64,000 bases of DNA from Mariniflexile sp. AS56. GTDB taxonomy: Bacteria > Bacteroidota > Bacteroidia > Flavobacteriales > Flavobacteriaceae. Under the pieces are notes generated by a model. The model was not told where the DNA came from. It searched no databases and saw only the letters and a program-made list of their open reading frames with translations. Position 1 is the first letter of the stretch, and every line of letters starts with the position of its first letter. The stretch spans positions 1 to 64,000 of the forward strand of contig NZ_JAUPED010000018.1 in the NCBI RefSeq assembly GCF_030552475.1, given 5' to 3'. Positions 1 to 7,003 of this stretch are shown here, piece by piece. Position numbers and translations under genes: made by a program.

Positions 1-106
1 ACGGGCTAATTCTATATTCAAAATCTAAACACTTTTTATTCAAAGATAACATTCTCCCCAACTTTTATGTTTGACCCGTCTTTTGTGTTTTATGAAGAAG
101 AAGTGG

Positions 107-808
107 TTACTCTTCAGTCTTTTTTATGTCGTCTATAAACTCTTGTAATTTTTTTCCATATTTAGAAGCCTTCACTTTAGGTGTTAAAGAATTGTTGATG
201 GTATCTAAAAATTTCACTTTTGCATTATAAATCTCAGTAAGCGCTAGGTAGGGTGCAACTTCACTGTCTTTATGGTTTAAAGCAAAATTTACTGTGAATA
301 AATAACGGTGTTTTAAGTTTCCATCCGATTTCTTTTGAATGGCATTAGATTTAGAGGTGTCACCTTGTTGCAAAGCTTCAAACCGTTCTTTAATAAGGTT
401 TAAATTCTGGTCGTTAAAGCGCGATCTCATCACTTTATACTCTTCATATATTTTTTGTTGCTCAGAACCGTTAATTTTGGCCTCATAACCAAAATTCTTA
501 ACAGAGGTCGTAATTTCTGTGATGCCTTTATCAGCAAAAAAAGCAATTTGATCTTTTTCAGAACTATTTTTATCTAAAAATAAATAAAACACTTCTGGCG
601 ATTCTAAAGTGGCGGCGCGTAATGTAACATCGGGTTGCCCATTTACAGCAACAGTGTCTACGGTTATAAGATTGTCATTTTTTACTTTTTTCAAATAAAG
701 AACACCTTTTTTTAAACCGTTTACGTGAACTTTTACTGTTAAATCATGTTGTTCATTGCCACAGGCAAGAATTAAAAGTGATAATAAGAGGTATGCTGCT
801 TTTTTCAT
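107..808 (-). CDS. DUF4369-like lipoprotein
   Basis: The protein has 233 residues. It opens with a lipoprotein signal peptide whose lipobox LILAC puts the lipidated cysteine at residue 16. The following part (VKVHVNGLKKGVLYLKKV, then a conserved DTV) has the pattern of the DUF4369 domain seen at the N-terminus of Bacteroidota envelope lipoproteins, often those with a C-terminal thioredoxin fold. Here no CxxC thioredoxin part follows; the C-terminal half is a charged, helical region. It is probably anchored in the periplasm or outer membrane. The specific role is unknown. The family call is by eye and of moderate certainty; the lipoprotein call is strong. Confidence 0.75.
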   Translation of the reverse strand: MKKAAYLLLSLLILACGNEQHDLTVKVHVNGLKKGVLYLKKVKNDNLITVDTVAVNGQPDVTLRAATLESPEVFYLFLDKNSSEKDQIAFFADKGITEITTSVKNFGYEAKINGSEQQKIYEEYKVMRSRFNDQNLNLIKERFEALQQGDTSKSNAIQKKSDGNLKHRYLFTVNFALNHKDSEVAPYLALTEIYNAKVKFLDTINNSLTPKVKASKYGKKLQEFIDDIKKTEE

Positions 809-1007
809 TAAGAGATTAGTTTATTTGGAAGCAAATATGCTATAATTATATTTTAAATACTAGTGGTATGTATCTATTTATATAGTTGGTTATTTTTATT
901 GTGTTTTTATCGCATTTTTACGTCCTAAATATGTGTTTTGGCACAGTACTTGATAATTAATAAATAGTTACATTTTTATTTTGTTTATTGAGTGGTTACT
1001 TTAAACA

Positions 1008-1017
1008 TAGGAGGTGT
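1008..1017 (+). other. Strong Shine-Dalgarno-like word without an ORF
   Basis: A TAGGAGGTGT word lies in the gap between two minus-strand genes. No start codon with an open frame follows: GTG is followed directly by TAA, and the frame beginning at ATTCAT ends after six codons. Bacteroidota seldom use Shine-Dalgarno pairing, so the word is unexpected here. It may be chance or part of a small RNA ending at the hairpin at 1045-1076. Confidence 0.3.
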
Positions 1018-1044
1018 AATTCATATTTTAGTTGGTTAGTTAAT

Positions 1045-1076
1045 AAAAAGCACTCTATTATTTAGGGTGCTTTTTT
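1045..1076 (+). terminator. Intrinsic hairpin terminator
   Basis: The stem AAAGCACTCTA / TAGGGTGCTTT (one G-U pair) with a five-base loop is followed by a T run. It is A-rich on the left, so it could work in both directions. No annotated gene runs into it on either strand, which suggests a short untranslated transcript in this gap. Confidence 0.6.
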
Positions 1077-1100
1077 CAGTTTAATGCGTTTTTAAAACAT

Positions 1101-1181
1101 GTATTACGTCGATTATTAGTGATATTTCGTCAGTAAATGTTAAAATTAAGTGTATTTCATCGATTTATAGTGTATTTTGTC
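1101..1181 (+). promoter_or_regulatory. Four direct repeats of a TATTnCGTC-type site, LytTR-like
   Basis: Four related nonamers occur in the same orientation: TATTACGTC (1102-1110), TATTTCGTC (1123-1131), TATTTCATC (1153-1161) and TATTTTGTC (1173-1181). Start-to-start distances are 21, 30 and 20 bases. The two pairs are also similar between the nonamers (CGATTATTAGTG and CGATTTATAGTG). Direct repeats about two helical turns apart are the arrangement bound by LytTR-type response regulators; assignment to that family is inference. They sit just upstream of a TATCTTTG promoter-like box. Confidence 0.5.
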
Positions 1182-1202
1182 GTTGGTATTCGTTTTTAAT
1201 TC

Positions 1203-1210
1203 TATCTTTG
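1203..1210 (+). promoter_or_regulatory. Promoter -7 box TATCTTTG
   Basis: An exact match to the Bacteroidota TAnnTTTG element, with a TTG 17 bases upstream (1183-1185) as a possible -33 element. It is placed directly downstream of the four repeated sites at 1102-1181. A transcript from here would run to the hairpin at 1327-1358 and hold no ORF longer than about ten codons. Confidence 0.45.
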
Positions 1211-1216
1211 AAGTGT

Positions 1217-1358
1217 ACTAAATGACATACTTTTTAGTTCAATGGATTAATTAATTAATATTTGCATTATGTAGTTGATATAGAAACCCTAAATCTACTT
1301 CGTAATAAAATAAGCAAATTGAAAAGAAAACCGAGTTTGAGGGAACTCGGTTTTTTTT
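1217..1358 (+). ncRNA. Candidate small RNA
   Basis: This is a roughly 140-base segment framed by a TATCTTTG promoter box with four upstream direct repeats and by a strong intrinsic terminator. Only very short reading frames exist in it. The terminator alone can be explained by the converging minus-strand DoxX-like gene, so the small RNA is a hypothesis resting on the promoter and repeat arrangement. No known RNA family was recognised. Confidence 0.3.
1327..1358. terminator. Bidirectional intrinsic terminator
   Basis: The stem AACCGAGTT / AACTCGGTT encloses a short loop and has an eight-T run on the right and an A-rich flank on the left. It can end the DoxX-like gene transcribed from the right and the putative small RNA transcribed from the left. 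Confidence 0.8.
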
Positions 1359-1392
1359 ATGCCTTATATTTTAATAAATTAAATGGGAGGTA

Positions 1393-1752
1393 TTATAAAC
1401 TTAAATAGGAGTAAGCCCAATACATAAGTATGAACTGCATAGGGATTCTAGAAAGAAGGAGCCATTTAGGTAAGCCTGCTGATGCTTTTTTACTAGAAAG
1501 CATATAGAAATGTACCAATAGAAAAACGAGCAGCATAATCATGATGAATATAAGTGCTATGTTTTTAACTAGAGGGACGCATACCATGATACCTAAAAAC
1601 AATTCAGCAATACCACTTAAGGCTACCAATAATTTATGGTTTGGTAAGTAAAGTGGCATGATGCGTAAATATATTTTGGGTTTTATAAAATGATTGATAC
1701 CTGCAACCATATAAAGTGCAGCCATTGCGTACAAATGCCAAGGATAGATCAT
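1393..1752 (-). CDS. DoxX-like integral membrane protein
   Basis: A 119-residue protein with four hydrophobic helices and little soluble sequence. The first helix followed by GINHFIKPKIYLRIMP, and the second with SGIAELFLGI, follow the DoxX/MauE-like pattern of small quinone- or redox-associated membrane proteins. It is likely an inner-membrane protein of unknown substrate. It is monocistronic and divergent from the dipeptidase gene, with its start about 45 bases from that gene's start. Function cannot be stated beyond the fold family. Confidence 0.75.
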   Translation of the reverse strand: MIYPWHLYAMAALYMVAGINHFIKPKIYLRIMPLYLPNHKLLVALSGIAELFLGIMVCVPLVKNIALIFIMIMLLVFLLVHFYMLSSKKASAGLPKWLLLSRIPMQFILMYWAYSYLSL

Positions 1753-1797
1753 GTCTTAAATATTTTTTTTTCTAAATTAGCATAATTTGAATAAGTT

Positions 1798-2463
1798 ATG
1801 AAGGGTTATGTAACGTTTTTATTGGTATGTACTTGGTTTAGTGCGTTTGCGCAATTGCCAGATGGTTTTGTATATGTGAAAAGCATCATTCCAGATTTGG
1901 ATGTGGAGTTGCGATACCATACCAAAAATAATTTTGTAGGCAAACGAATCATTGGCTACCAGTCCAATAAATTGATATTAACAAAACAAAGCGCTTTGGC
2001 TCTAAAAGAGGTGCAAACGGCGTTATTGGCTAAGAATTTGTGTTTAAAAGTCTATGATGGCTACAGGCCACAACGTGCCGTAAACCATTTTATAACCTGG
2101 GCGAACAATTTGAATGATACCATTAACAAACACGCTTTTTATCCCGATGTTGATAAATTAAATTTATTTAAAGAAGATTACATTGCAGCGCGTTCTGGGC
2201 ATAGTAAAGGCAGTACTGTAGATGTTACTATTATAGATGGTAATACCAATAAGCCCTTAGATATGGGGAGTGATTACGATTTTTTTGGTGAAGCTTCTTG
2301 GGTAAACTACCAGCATATTACTAATATTCAAAAAGCGAATAGGCAACTTTTGCAAAAAGTGATGCTGGCATGTGGGTTTAAAAATTACCCAAAAGAGTGG
2401 TGGCATTTTACACTTCGTGATGAACCGTTTCCAAATACCTATTTTGATTTTCCTGTAAAATAA
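1798..2463 (+). CDS. D-alanyl-D-alanine dipeptidase, VanX/DdpX type (peptidase M15D)
   Basis: A 221-residue protein with a signal peptide (about 1-18, ending SAFAQ), so it is periplasmic. The M15 zinc site is complete: H135 and D142 in SGHSKGSTVD, and H203 in EWWHF with the catalytic base E200. R90 in YDGYRP is the substrate-orienting arginine of the family. Such enzymes split D-Ala-D-Ala. No vanS/R/H/A genes are nearby, so a role in peptidoglycan turnover or dipeptide scavenging is more likely than glycopeptide resistance. A terminator follows the stop codon directly. Confidence 0.9.
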   Translation: MKGYVTFLLVCTWFSAFAQLPDGFVYVKSIIPDLDVELRYHTKNNFVGKRIIGYQSNKLILTKQSALALKEVQTALLAKNLCLKVYDGYRPQRAVNHFITWANNLNDTINKHAFYPDVDKLNLFKEDYIAARSGHSKGSTVDVTIIDGNTNKPLDMGSDYDFFGEASWVNYQHITNIQKANRQLLQKVMLACGFKNYPKEWWHFTLRDEPFPNTYFDFPVK

Positions 2464-2465
2464 AG

Positions 2466-2500
2466 AAACCTGTATTTTTTAGAATACAGGTTTTTAGTTT
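2466..2500. terminator. Bidirectional intrinsic terminator
   Basis: A perfect 11 bp stem AAACCTGTATT / AATACAGGTTT followed by T-rich sequence lies between the convergent dipeptidase and fatty acid hydroxylase genes, only a few bases from each stop codon. Confidence 0.85.
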
Positions 2501-2502
2501 TT

Positions 2503-3432
2503 TTATGCTTGTTGATTGCCTTTTGCGATTTCATCTCGCATTTGTTTGATGGTTAAAGTGCTTCCATCATGGCTCCATCCTGGAGGTCCAAAGGCATACA
2601 TGAATTTGTGATATAGATTAGGACTCTTCTTCATATCGTGCCAAATATCTTTGTATTCATGTGTTAATATAACTAACGGGTTGTATGAATTTGGTGGTTT
2701 TGTAACACCGTATTCAATATTAATATCATCATCTAATTCTTTCCAAGTTCCAAATATCTTATCAAACATGTTTAAAAATCCACCATGGTTTTTGTCCATG
2801 TATTCTAAATTCTTAGCGTGGTGAACTTGGTGCATGGTATGTGTATTGAATATTTTCTCAATAATACCCATTTTTGGAACATAGGTTGAATGCAATTGAA
2901 ATTGCCAAAGTGCCTCAATTCCTAAACAGACAACGATCATTTCAGGTGGAAAACCAATAGCAGGAATCCACATATAGAAAAATGGCTTATATAAAATAGT
3001 GAACCAACCATTTCTTACAGCGGTTCCTAAATTGAAATTATCAGAAGAGTGGTGTACAATGTGTGCCGCCCATAAAAAGCGCACCATGTGGTTTTGTCTA
3101 TGAAACCAATAATAGCTAAAATCGTCTAAAAACTGACAAGCAATCCATACATACCAAGCGTAACCAAAAGATTCCCAGCCCATAATATTAGTCCGTACAC
3201 CATCAACCAAGGGGTTGAATACTTCGTAAACATAGTTGAAAATAATGATGGCCGAAATAGTCTTAATTAAAGGAGCCATAATCGCCGATCCAATTCCCAT
3301 AGTAAGACTAGACCCTAAATCTTTCCAATCATAAAGTTCTTTTTTCTTATGGGTTTTACTGTAAGTAAGTTCTAGTAAAATTAGTCCTAAAAAACAGGGG
3401 ACACCATATACTAATGGGTTTGTGAAATCCAT
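2503..3432 (-). CDS. Sterol desaturase / fatty acid hydroxylase family protein
   Basis: A 309-residue integral membrane di-iron enzyme. The three histidine clusters of the superfamily are present: HRQNH (111-115), HIVHH (124-128) and HQVHH (201-205), between hydrophobic segments near 10-22, 48-70, 90-108 and 150-175. Bacteroidota enzymes of this family hydroxylate or desaturate fatty acyl chains or carotenoids; the substrate cannot be told from the sequence. The gene is alone between a terminator and the helicase gene transcribed in the same direction. Confidence 0.88.
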   Translation of the reverse strand: MDFTNPLVYGVPCFLGLILLELTYSKTHKKKELYDWKDLGSSLTMGIGSAIMAPLIKTISAIIIFNYVYEVFNPLVDGVRTNIMGWESFGYAWYVWIACQFLDDFSYYWFHRQNHMVRFLWAAHIVHHSSDNFNLGTAVRNGWFTILYKPFFYMWIPAIGFPPEMIVVCLGIEALWQFQLHSTYVPKMGIIEKIFNTHTMHQVHHAKNLEYMDKNHGGFLNMFDKIFGTWKELDDDINIEYGVTKPPNSYNPLVILTHEYKDIWHDMKKSPNLYHKFMYAFGPPGWSHDGSTLTIKQMRDEIAKGNQQA

Positions 3433-3510
3433 ATATCGTTTAAAATTTTAATGTGTTAGCGGCTTTGAAGTCTTTATTGACCATTTTGACGAAGATACTT
3501 ATTAAATATT

Positions 3511-4749
3511 TTAATACCAGCGTTTCTTTTTCTTTTTAGACGCTTCACTTTTACGCCCTTTTTTATGTTTGCTTTTTCCAGGAGTTCTATGAATTTCCTT
3601 TTTAGCTTTAGGATCTAGCGGATAGGGGTGGTCTTCAATAACATCTAATTGCAAATGAATAAGCTGTTGTATACTGGCTACATATGTTTTTTCATCGGCA
3701 GAACAGAATGAATAGGAAGCTCCAAATTTCCCTGCTCTGGCGGTTCTACCAATACGGTGTACGTAAGTTTCAGGTTTACTTGGTAAATCGAAATTTATAA
3801 CAGCATCCAATTCTTTTATATCGATACCACGGGCAGCTACATCGGTCGCTATTAAAATAGTGGCGTTTTTCAATTTGAAATTATTTAAGGCTTCTTCCCT
3901 TAAATTCTGACTTTTGTCACCATGTATGCTTTCTACCTTATAGCCGTTCTTTTTAAGGGTTTCCTCTAACTTTTCAACGCCAAATCTGGTACGTCTAAAA
4001 ATAAGAATACTTCCATTAACCGTATTTCTTAGGATGTGTAAACACAGTTCAATTTTATTTTTTTTAGGCACATAATATAAAGCCTGATCGATGTTTTTTG
4101 AAGTAGATGAGTTTTGAGCCACTTCAACACGTTCAGGTTCATTTAAAATAGTATTGGCTAATTGCTCTACTTTAAAAGGTATGGTTGCCGAAAACAATAA
4201 TATTTGTTTTTCGTTGGTACATAAACGTTCAATTTTTTTAACATCGTCTATAAAACCCATGTCTAGCATCAAATCGGCTTCATCTAAAACCAAAGTTTCA
4301 ATATAATCTAGGTTTATAACATCTTGTTTATGCAAATCGAGCAAACGTCCAGAAGTGGCAATTAAAATATCTACACCTTTTTTTAATACATCAATTTGAG
4401 GTTCTATAGAAGCGCCACCAAAAACAACGGCTGTTTTTAAATTGGTGTAGGTGCTATAAGTCTTGAAATTTTCAGCAATTTGAATGGCTAATTCGCGCGT
4501 AGGACTTACAATTAAGGCTCTAATTTTTTTACCTTTTTTACTCCCATCTTGCTTATCGAACAATTGTTGTAAAATAGGTAAGGCAAAAGCGGCCGTTTTA
4601 CCCGTACCCGTTTGGGCAGAGACAATCACGTCTTTTTTTGCCAAAACAAAAGGAATGGTTTTTTCTTGTACCAAGGTTGGGTTATCGTAACCAGCTTCGG
4701 CAACGGCTCTTAATATAGGTCTGTTAAGTTGTAAGTCTTTAAATGACAT
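3511..4749 (-). CDS. DEAD-box ATP-dependent RNA helicase, RhlE-like
   Basis: A 412-residue protein with all helicase motifs in order: Q motif (FKDLQLNRPILRAV...PTLVQ), Walker A AQTGTGKT (45-52), PTRELA, DEAD, SAT, and motif VI HRIGRTAR. The C-terminus is a short lysine-rich tail (KGRKSEASKKKKKRWY) that probably adds non-specific RNA binding. It probably remodels rRNA or mRNA structure in the cytoplasm, as cold-inducible bacterial DEAD proteins do. It is monocistronic and divergent from the bestrophin gene. Confidence 0.93.
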   Translation of the reverse strand: MSFKDLQLNRPILRAVAEAGYDNPTLVQEKTIPFVLAKKDVIVSAQTGTGKTAAFALPILQQLFDKQDGSKKGKKIRALIVSPTRELAIQIAENFKTYSTYTNLKTAVVFGGASIEPQIDVLKKGVDILIATSGRLLDLHKQDVINLDYIETLVLDEADLMLDMGFIDDVKKIERLCTNEKQILLFSATIPFKVEQLANTILNEPERVEVAQNSSTSKNIDQALYYVPKKNKIELCLHILRNTVNGSILIFRRTRFGVEKLEETLKKNGYKVESIHGDKSQNLREEALNNFKLKNATILIATDVAARGIDIKELDAVINFDLPSKPETYVHRIGRTARAGKFGASYSFCSADEKTYVASIQQLIHLQLDVIEDHPYPLDPKAKKEIHRTPGKSKHKKGRKSEASKKKKKRWY

Positions 4750-4870
4750 GAAGTATAATTTGCTGCAAAGATACGTAAAAGTTGGTCGGCTAATTTTAGT
4801 TAATTTAAAGCAAATAGATATTAAACATTCTTTAATTTTACAGACTTAAATATTTAATAAAAAATTATTA

Positions 4871-5734
4871 ATGGTACAATACAATCCCAAAGATTGGCTT
4901 ACGTTTATTTTTAGATTTCATAAATCGGATACTTTTAGAAAACTCATCCCAATGATGATTTTTATTGGTGTTTATACATACGGCGTGGGGTATTTGGAAC
5001 TTGAATACTGGAAATTATCAACCAAAAACCATTTATCAAATATAACGGTGATGCATAGCATGTTGGGCTTTGTTATATCCTTGTTGTTAGTATTTAGAAC
5101 CAATACCGCTTACGATCGTTGGTGGGAAGGCAGAAAATTGTGGGGAGCCTTAGTGAATAACAGTAGAAATTTAGCACTTAAACTAAGTGTAATGTTGAAA
5201 GAGGATCACGATAGAGGTTATTTTAAAAGATTGATTCCTAGTTATGCATCGATGTTAGTAAAGCATTTAACCGATAAGGAAACAAGTTTACAGCTTTATG
5301 AAGATTTAGATTTAGAAATTGATCACCATAAACATAGGCCAAACCAAGTTGCTAAAATGATTTATCAAAAGGTGTATGATTTGCATGAACAGAAAAAAAT
5401 TACGGGCGACCAACTCATCGTTTTAAATAGCGAAGTCCAATCGTTTACCGATATTTGTGGTGCTTGCGAACGTATTAAAAACACACCTATTCCTTATTCA
5501 TACAGTGCTTTTATTAAGAAATTTATCTTTTTCTACGTGATGACTTTGCCGTTTGGTTACGTATTTAGTCTGGGGTATTACGCCGTACCTGTGGTTATTT
5601 TTGTTTTTTATGTATTGGCGAGTTTAGAGTTAATTGCTGAAGAAATTGAAGACCCATTTGGCTTTGATGCCAACGATTTACCTATTGATAAAATATCAGA
5701 AAACATTAAAAAACATGTGGAGGAGGTGTTTTGA
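4871..5734 (+). CDS. Bestrophin-family anion channel
   Basis: A 287-residue membrane protein of the bestrophin/UPF0187 family. Recognisable are the N-terminal helix after KDWLTFIFRFHKSDTFRKL, the stretch FRTNTAYDRWWEGRKLWGAL, the late helix with LPFGYVFSLGYYAVP, and the acidic IEDPFGFDANDLP near the C-terminus, which corresponds to the Ca-clasp region of the animal proteins. Bacterial members form pentameric ion channels. The gene starts with ATG after an A-rich leader and stands alone. Confidence 0.9.
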   Translation: MVQYNPKDWLTFIFRFHKSDTFRKLIPMMIFIGVYTYGVGYLELEYWKLSTKNHLSNITVMHSMLGFVISLLLVFRTNTAYDRWWEGRKLWGALVNNSRNLALKLSVMLKEDHDRGYFKRLIPSYASMLVKHLTDKETSLQLYEDLDLEIDHHKHRPNQVAKMIYQKVYDLHEQKKITGDQLIVLNSEVQSFTDICGACERIKNTPIPYSYSAFIKKFIFFYVMTLPFGYVFSLGYYAVPVVIFVFYVLASLELIAEEIEDPFGFDANDLPIDKISENIKKHVEEVF

Positions 5735-5848
5735 TTTAGAGTTTGTTGTTGAAGTTTTTATTTAGAAATTGTCGTTTACGGTGTCCTTATATGTTTCATT
5801 GCAAAAAAAAACCGAAGTGTCTTTTACTTTCTAGCCGAAGGATATTGA

Positions 5849-5885
5849 ATTGCGCTTGAATTCCAAATTGGAATTCAAGCGCAAT
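5849..5885. repeat. Perfect palindrome with 18 bp arms around one central base
   Basis: The left arm begins ATTGCGCTTGAATTCC and the right arm is its exact reverse complement, with a single A at 5867 in the centre. It lies between the convergent bestrophin and metallopeptidase genes. There is no T run on either side, so it is a poor intrinsic terminator. It could be a protein-binding site, a processing signal or the footprint of a mobile element. Confidence 0.8.
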
Positions 5886-5915
5886 AAGTTCTAAAGCTGT
5901 TATAGCAGACTTTTT

Positions 5916-6905
5916 TTAATTAATAAACTTGTTAATGAATTCTTTAGATTTATATCTAGTAAGTTCTTTGTAAAGTTTGTTTACTTCTTCAATTTCATTA
6001 ATATATTCTTCAATTTTGTTTGAGTTTTCTTTGTAAAATTTTTCATAATCCAAAGTTCGTTCATCTGTGTATAAAATTTGACTTATCATAGTCGTTGATC
6101 TTTGAAGTACAGATTCAAAAAATTCTTTTGGTGTATTCAAGTTTTTTGAAATATTACCCAAAATTTGTTCATTACATTTTATAATTCTAATGAATGGATG
6201 TGGGTGACTGTTGTTCATGTAGTATATTTCATTAAACATATTTCCTGAATATTCAATAATTATATTTGCAGTTGTAAATAATAATGCAGTTAAAGAGTTG
6301 AATAAAATAACAGGTTTGAACTGATGATTTTCATCCATTATTTTCTTAAATAATTCAATTGCGCTTATCATTGAACCAAATAAATCTGCGTCAAATTCAT
6401 AAATATGTTGTTTTATATCAAATAATTTTTCTTTAGAATACTGTTCTTGAAAATCATAAGTATCACTTTTTTTAATACTAAACAATTGTATGATATGTGC
6501 TAGTTCATGATAAAATAAATAGGAAATACAACATCTGTAAGATATTTGTATTAATTCGTCTTTTTGAATTTTATCTATGGTCATACTTGCTACATTTTCA
6601 CTCATGAATAAATTAATAGAATCAGAAATAATTGTATCTAATTTTTCAATCAATCCTAGATTGAATGTAATTACAGCTTGATTGCCTTTAACTTTTGCAG
6701 ACGCATTAAAAGTGTGATTGTATATAACTCCGAAACTTAAGTTACTATCTAAATTATCACAAGCGTTATTACATAAGTTAATGCAAGTTTCTATGCAAGA
6801 TATTGCAAACTCTTCGTTTCTAAAAAGGTTGAATTCAACTTCTTTCAGAAGGTCTAGTTCTGGAAAATGAGATTTAATTTTTTTGATATGAGAACTGTAG
6901 TCCAA
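5916..6905 (-). CDS. Putative HExxH zinc metallopeptidase, possibly Lit-like
   Basis: A 329-residue AT-rich gene. The zinc-binding motif HELAH lies at 133-137 inside a hydrophobic helix (ISYLFYHELAHIIQLF), and a glutamate-containing YEFDADLFG follows at 169-177. This is the layout of gluzincins. The spacing, the HExxH helix, the (E)xxAD-type second motif and a later HPHPFIRI resemble my memory of the E. coli prophage peptidase Lit (MEROPS U49), which cleaves EF-Tu during phage infection. There is no signal peptide, so it is cytoplasmic. The gene is flanked by core genes and looks like an accessory insertion. Peptidase class is fairly sure; the Lit link is inference. Confidence 0.6.
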   Translation of the reverse strand: MDYSSHIKKIKSHFPELDLLKEVEFNLFRNEEFAISCIETCINLCNNACDNLDSNLSFGVIYNHTFNASAKVKGNQAVITFNLGLIEKLDTIISDSINLFMSENVASMTIDKIQKDELIQISYRCCISYLFYHELAHIIQLFSIKKSDTYDFQEQYSKEKLFDIKQHIYEFDADLFGSMISAIELFKKIMDENHQFKPVILFNSLTALLFTTANIIIEYSGNMFNEIYYMNNSHPHPFIRIIKCNEQILGNISKNLNTPKEFFESVLQRSTTMISQILYTDERTLDYEKFYKENSNKIEEYINEIEEVNKLYKELTRYKSKEFINKFIN

Positions 6906-7003
6906 GATATTTGCTATTACTTTAATTGATATGTTACTGTTTTAATATACTATACTTTAAACGACATTAATCGTTTTTTCTGACAAATAAAACACAAAAG
7001 TAA

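Noticed and set aside
1798-2463. Vancomycin-resistance gene
   Set aside because: VanX-like motifs are present, but no vanH, vanA or regulator genes are adjacent; stand-alone dipeptidases of this family are common.
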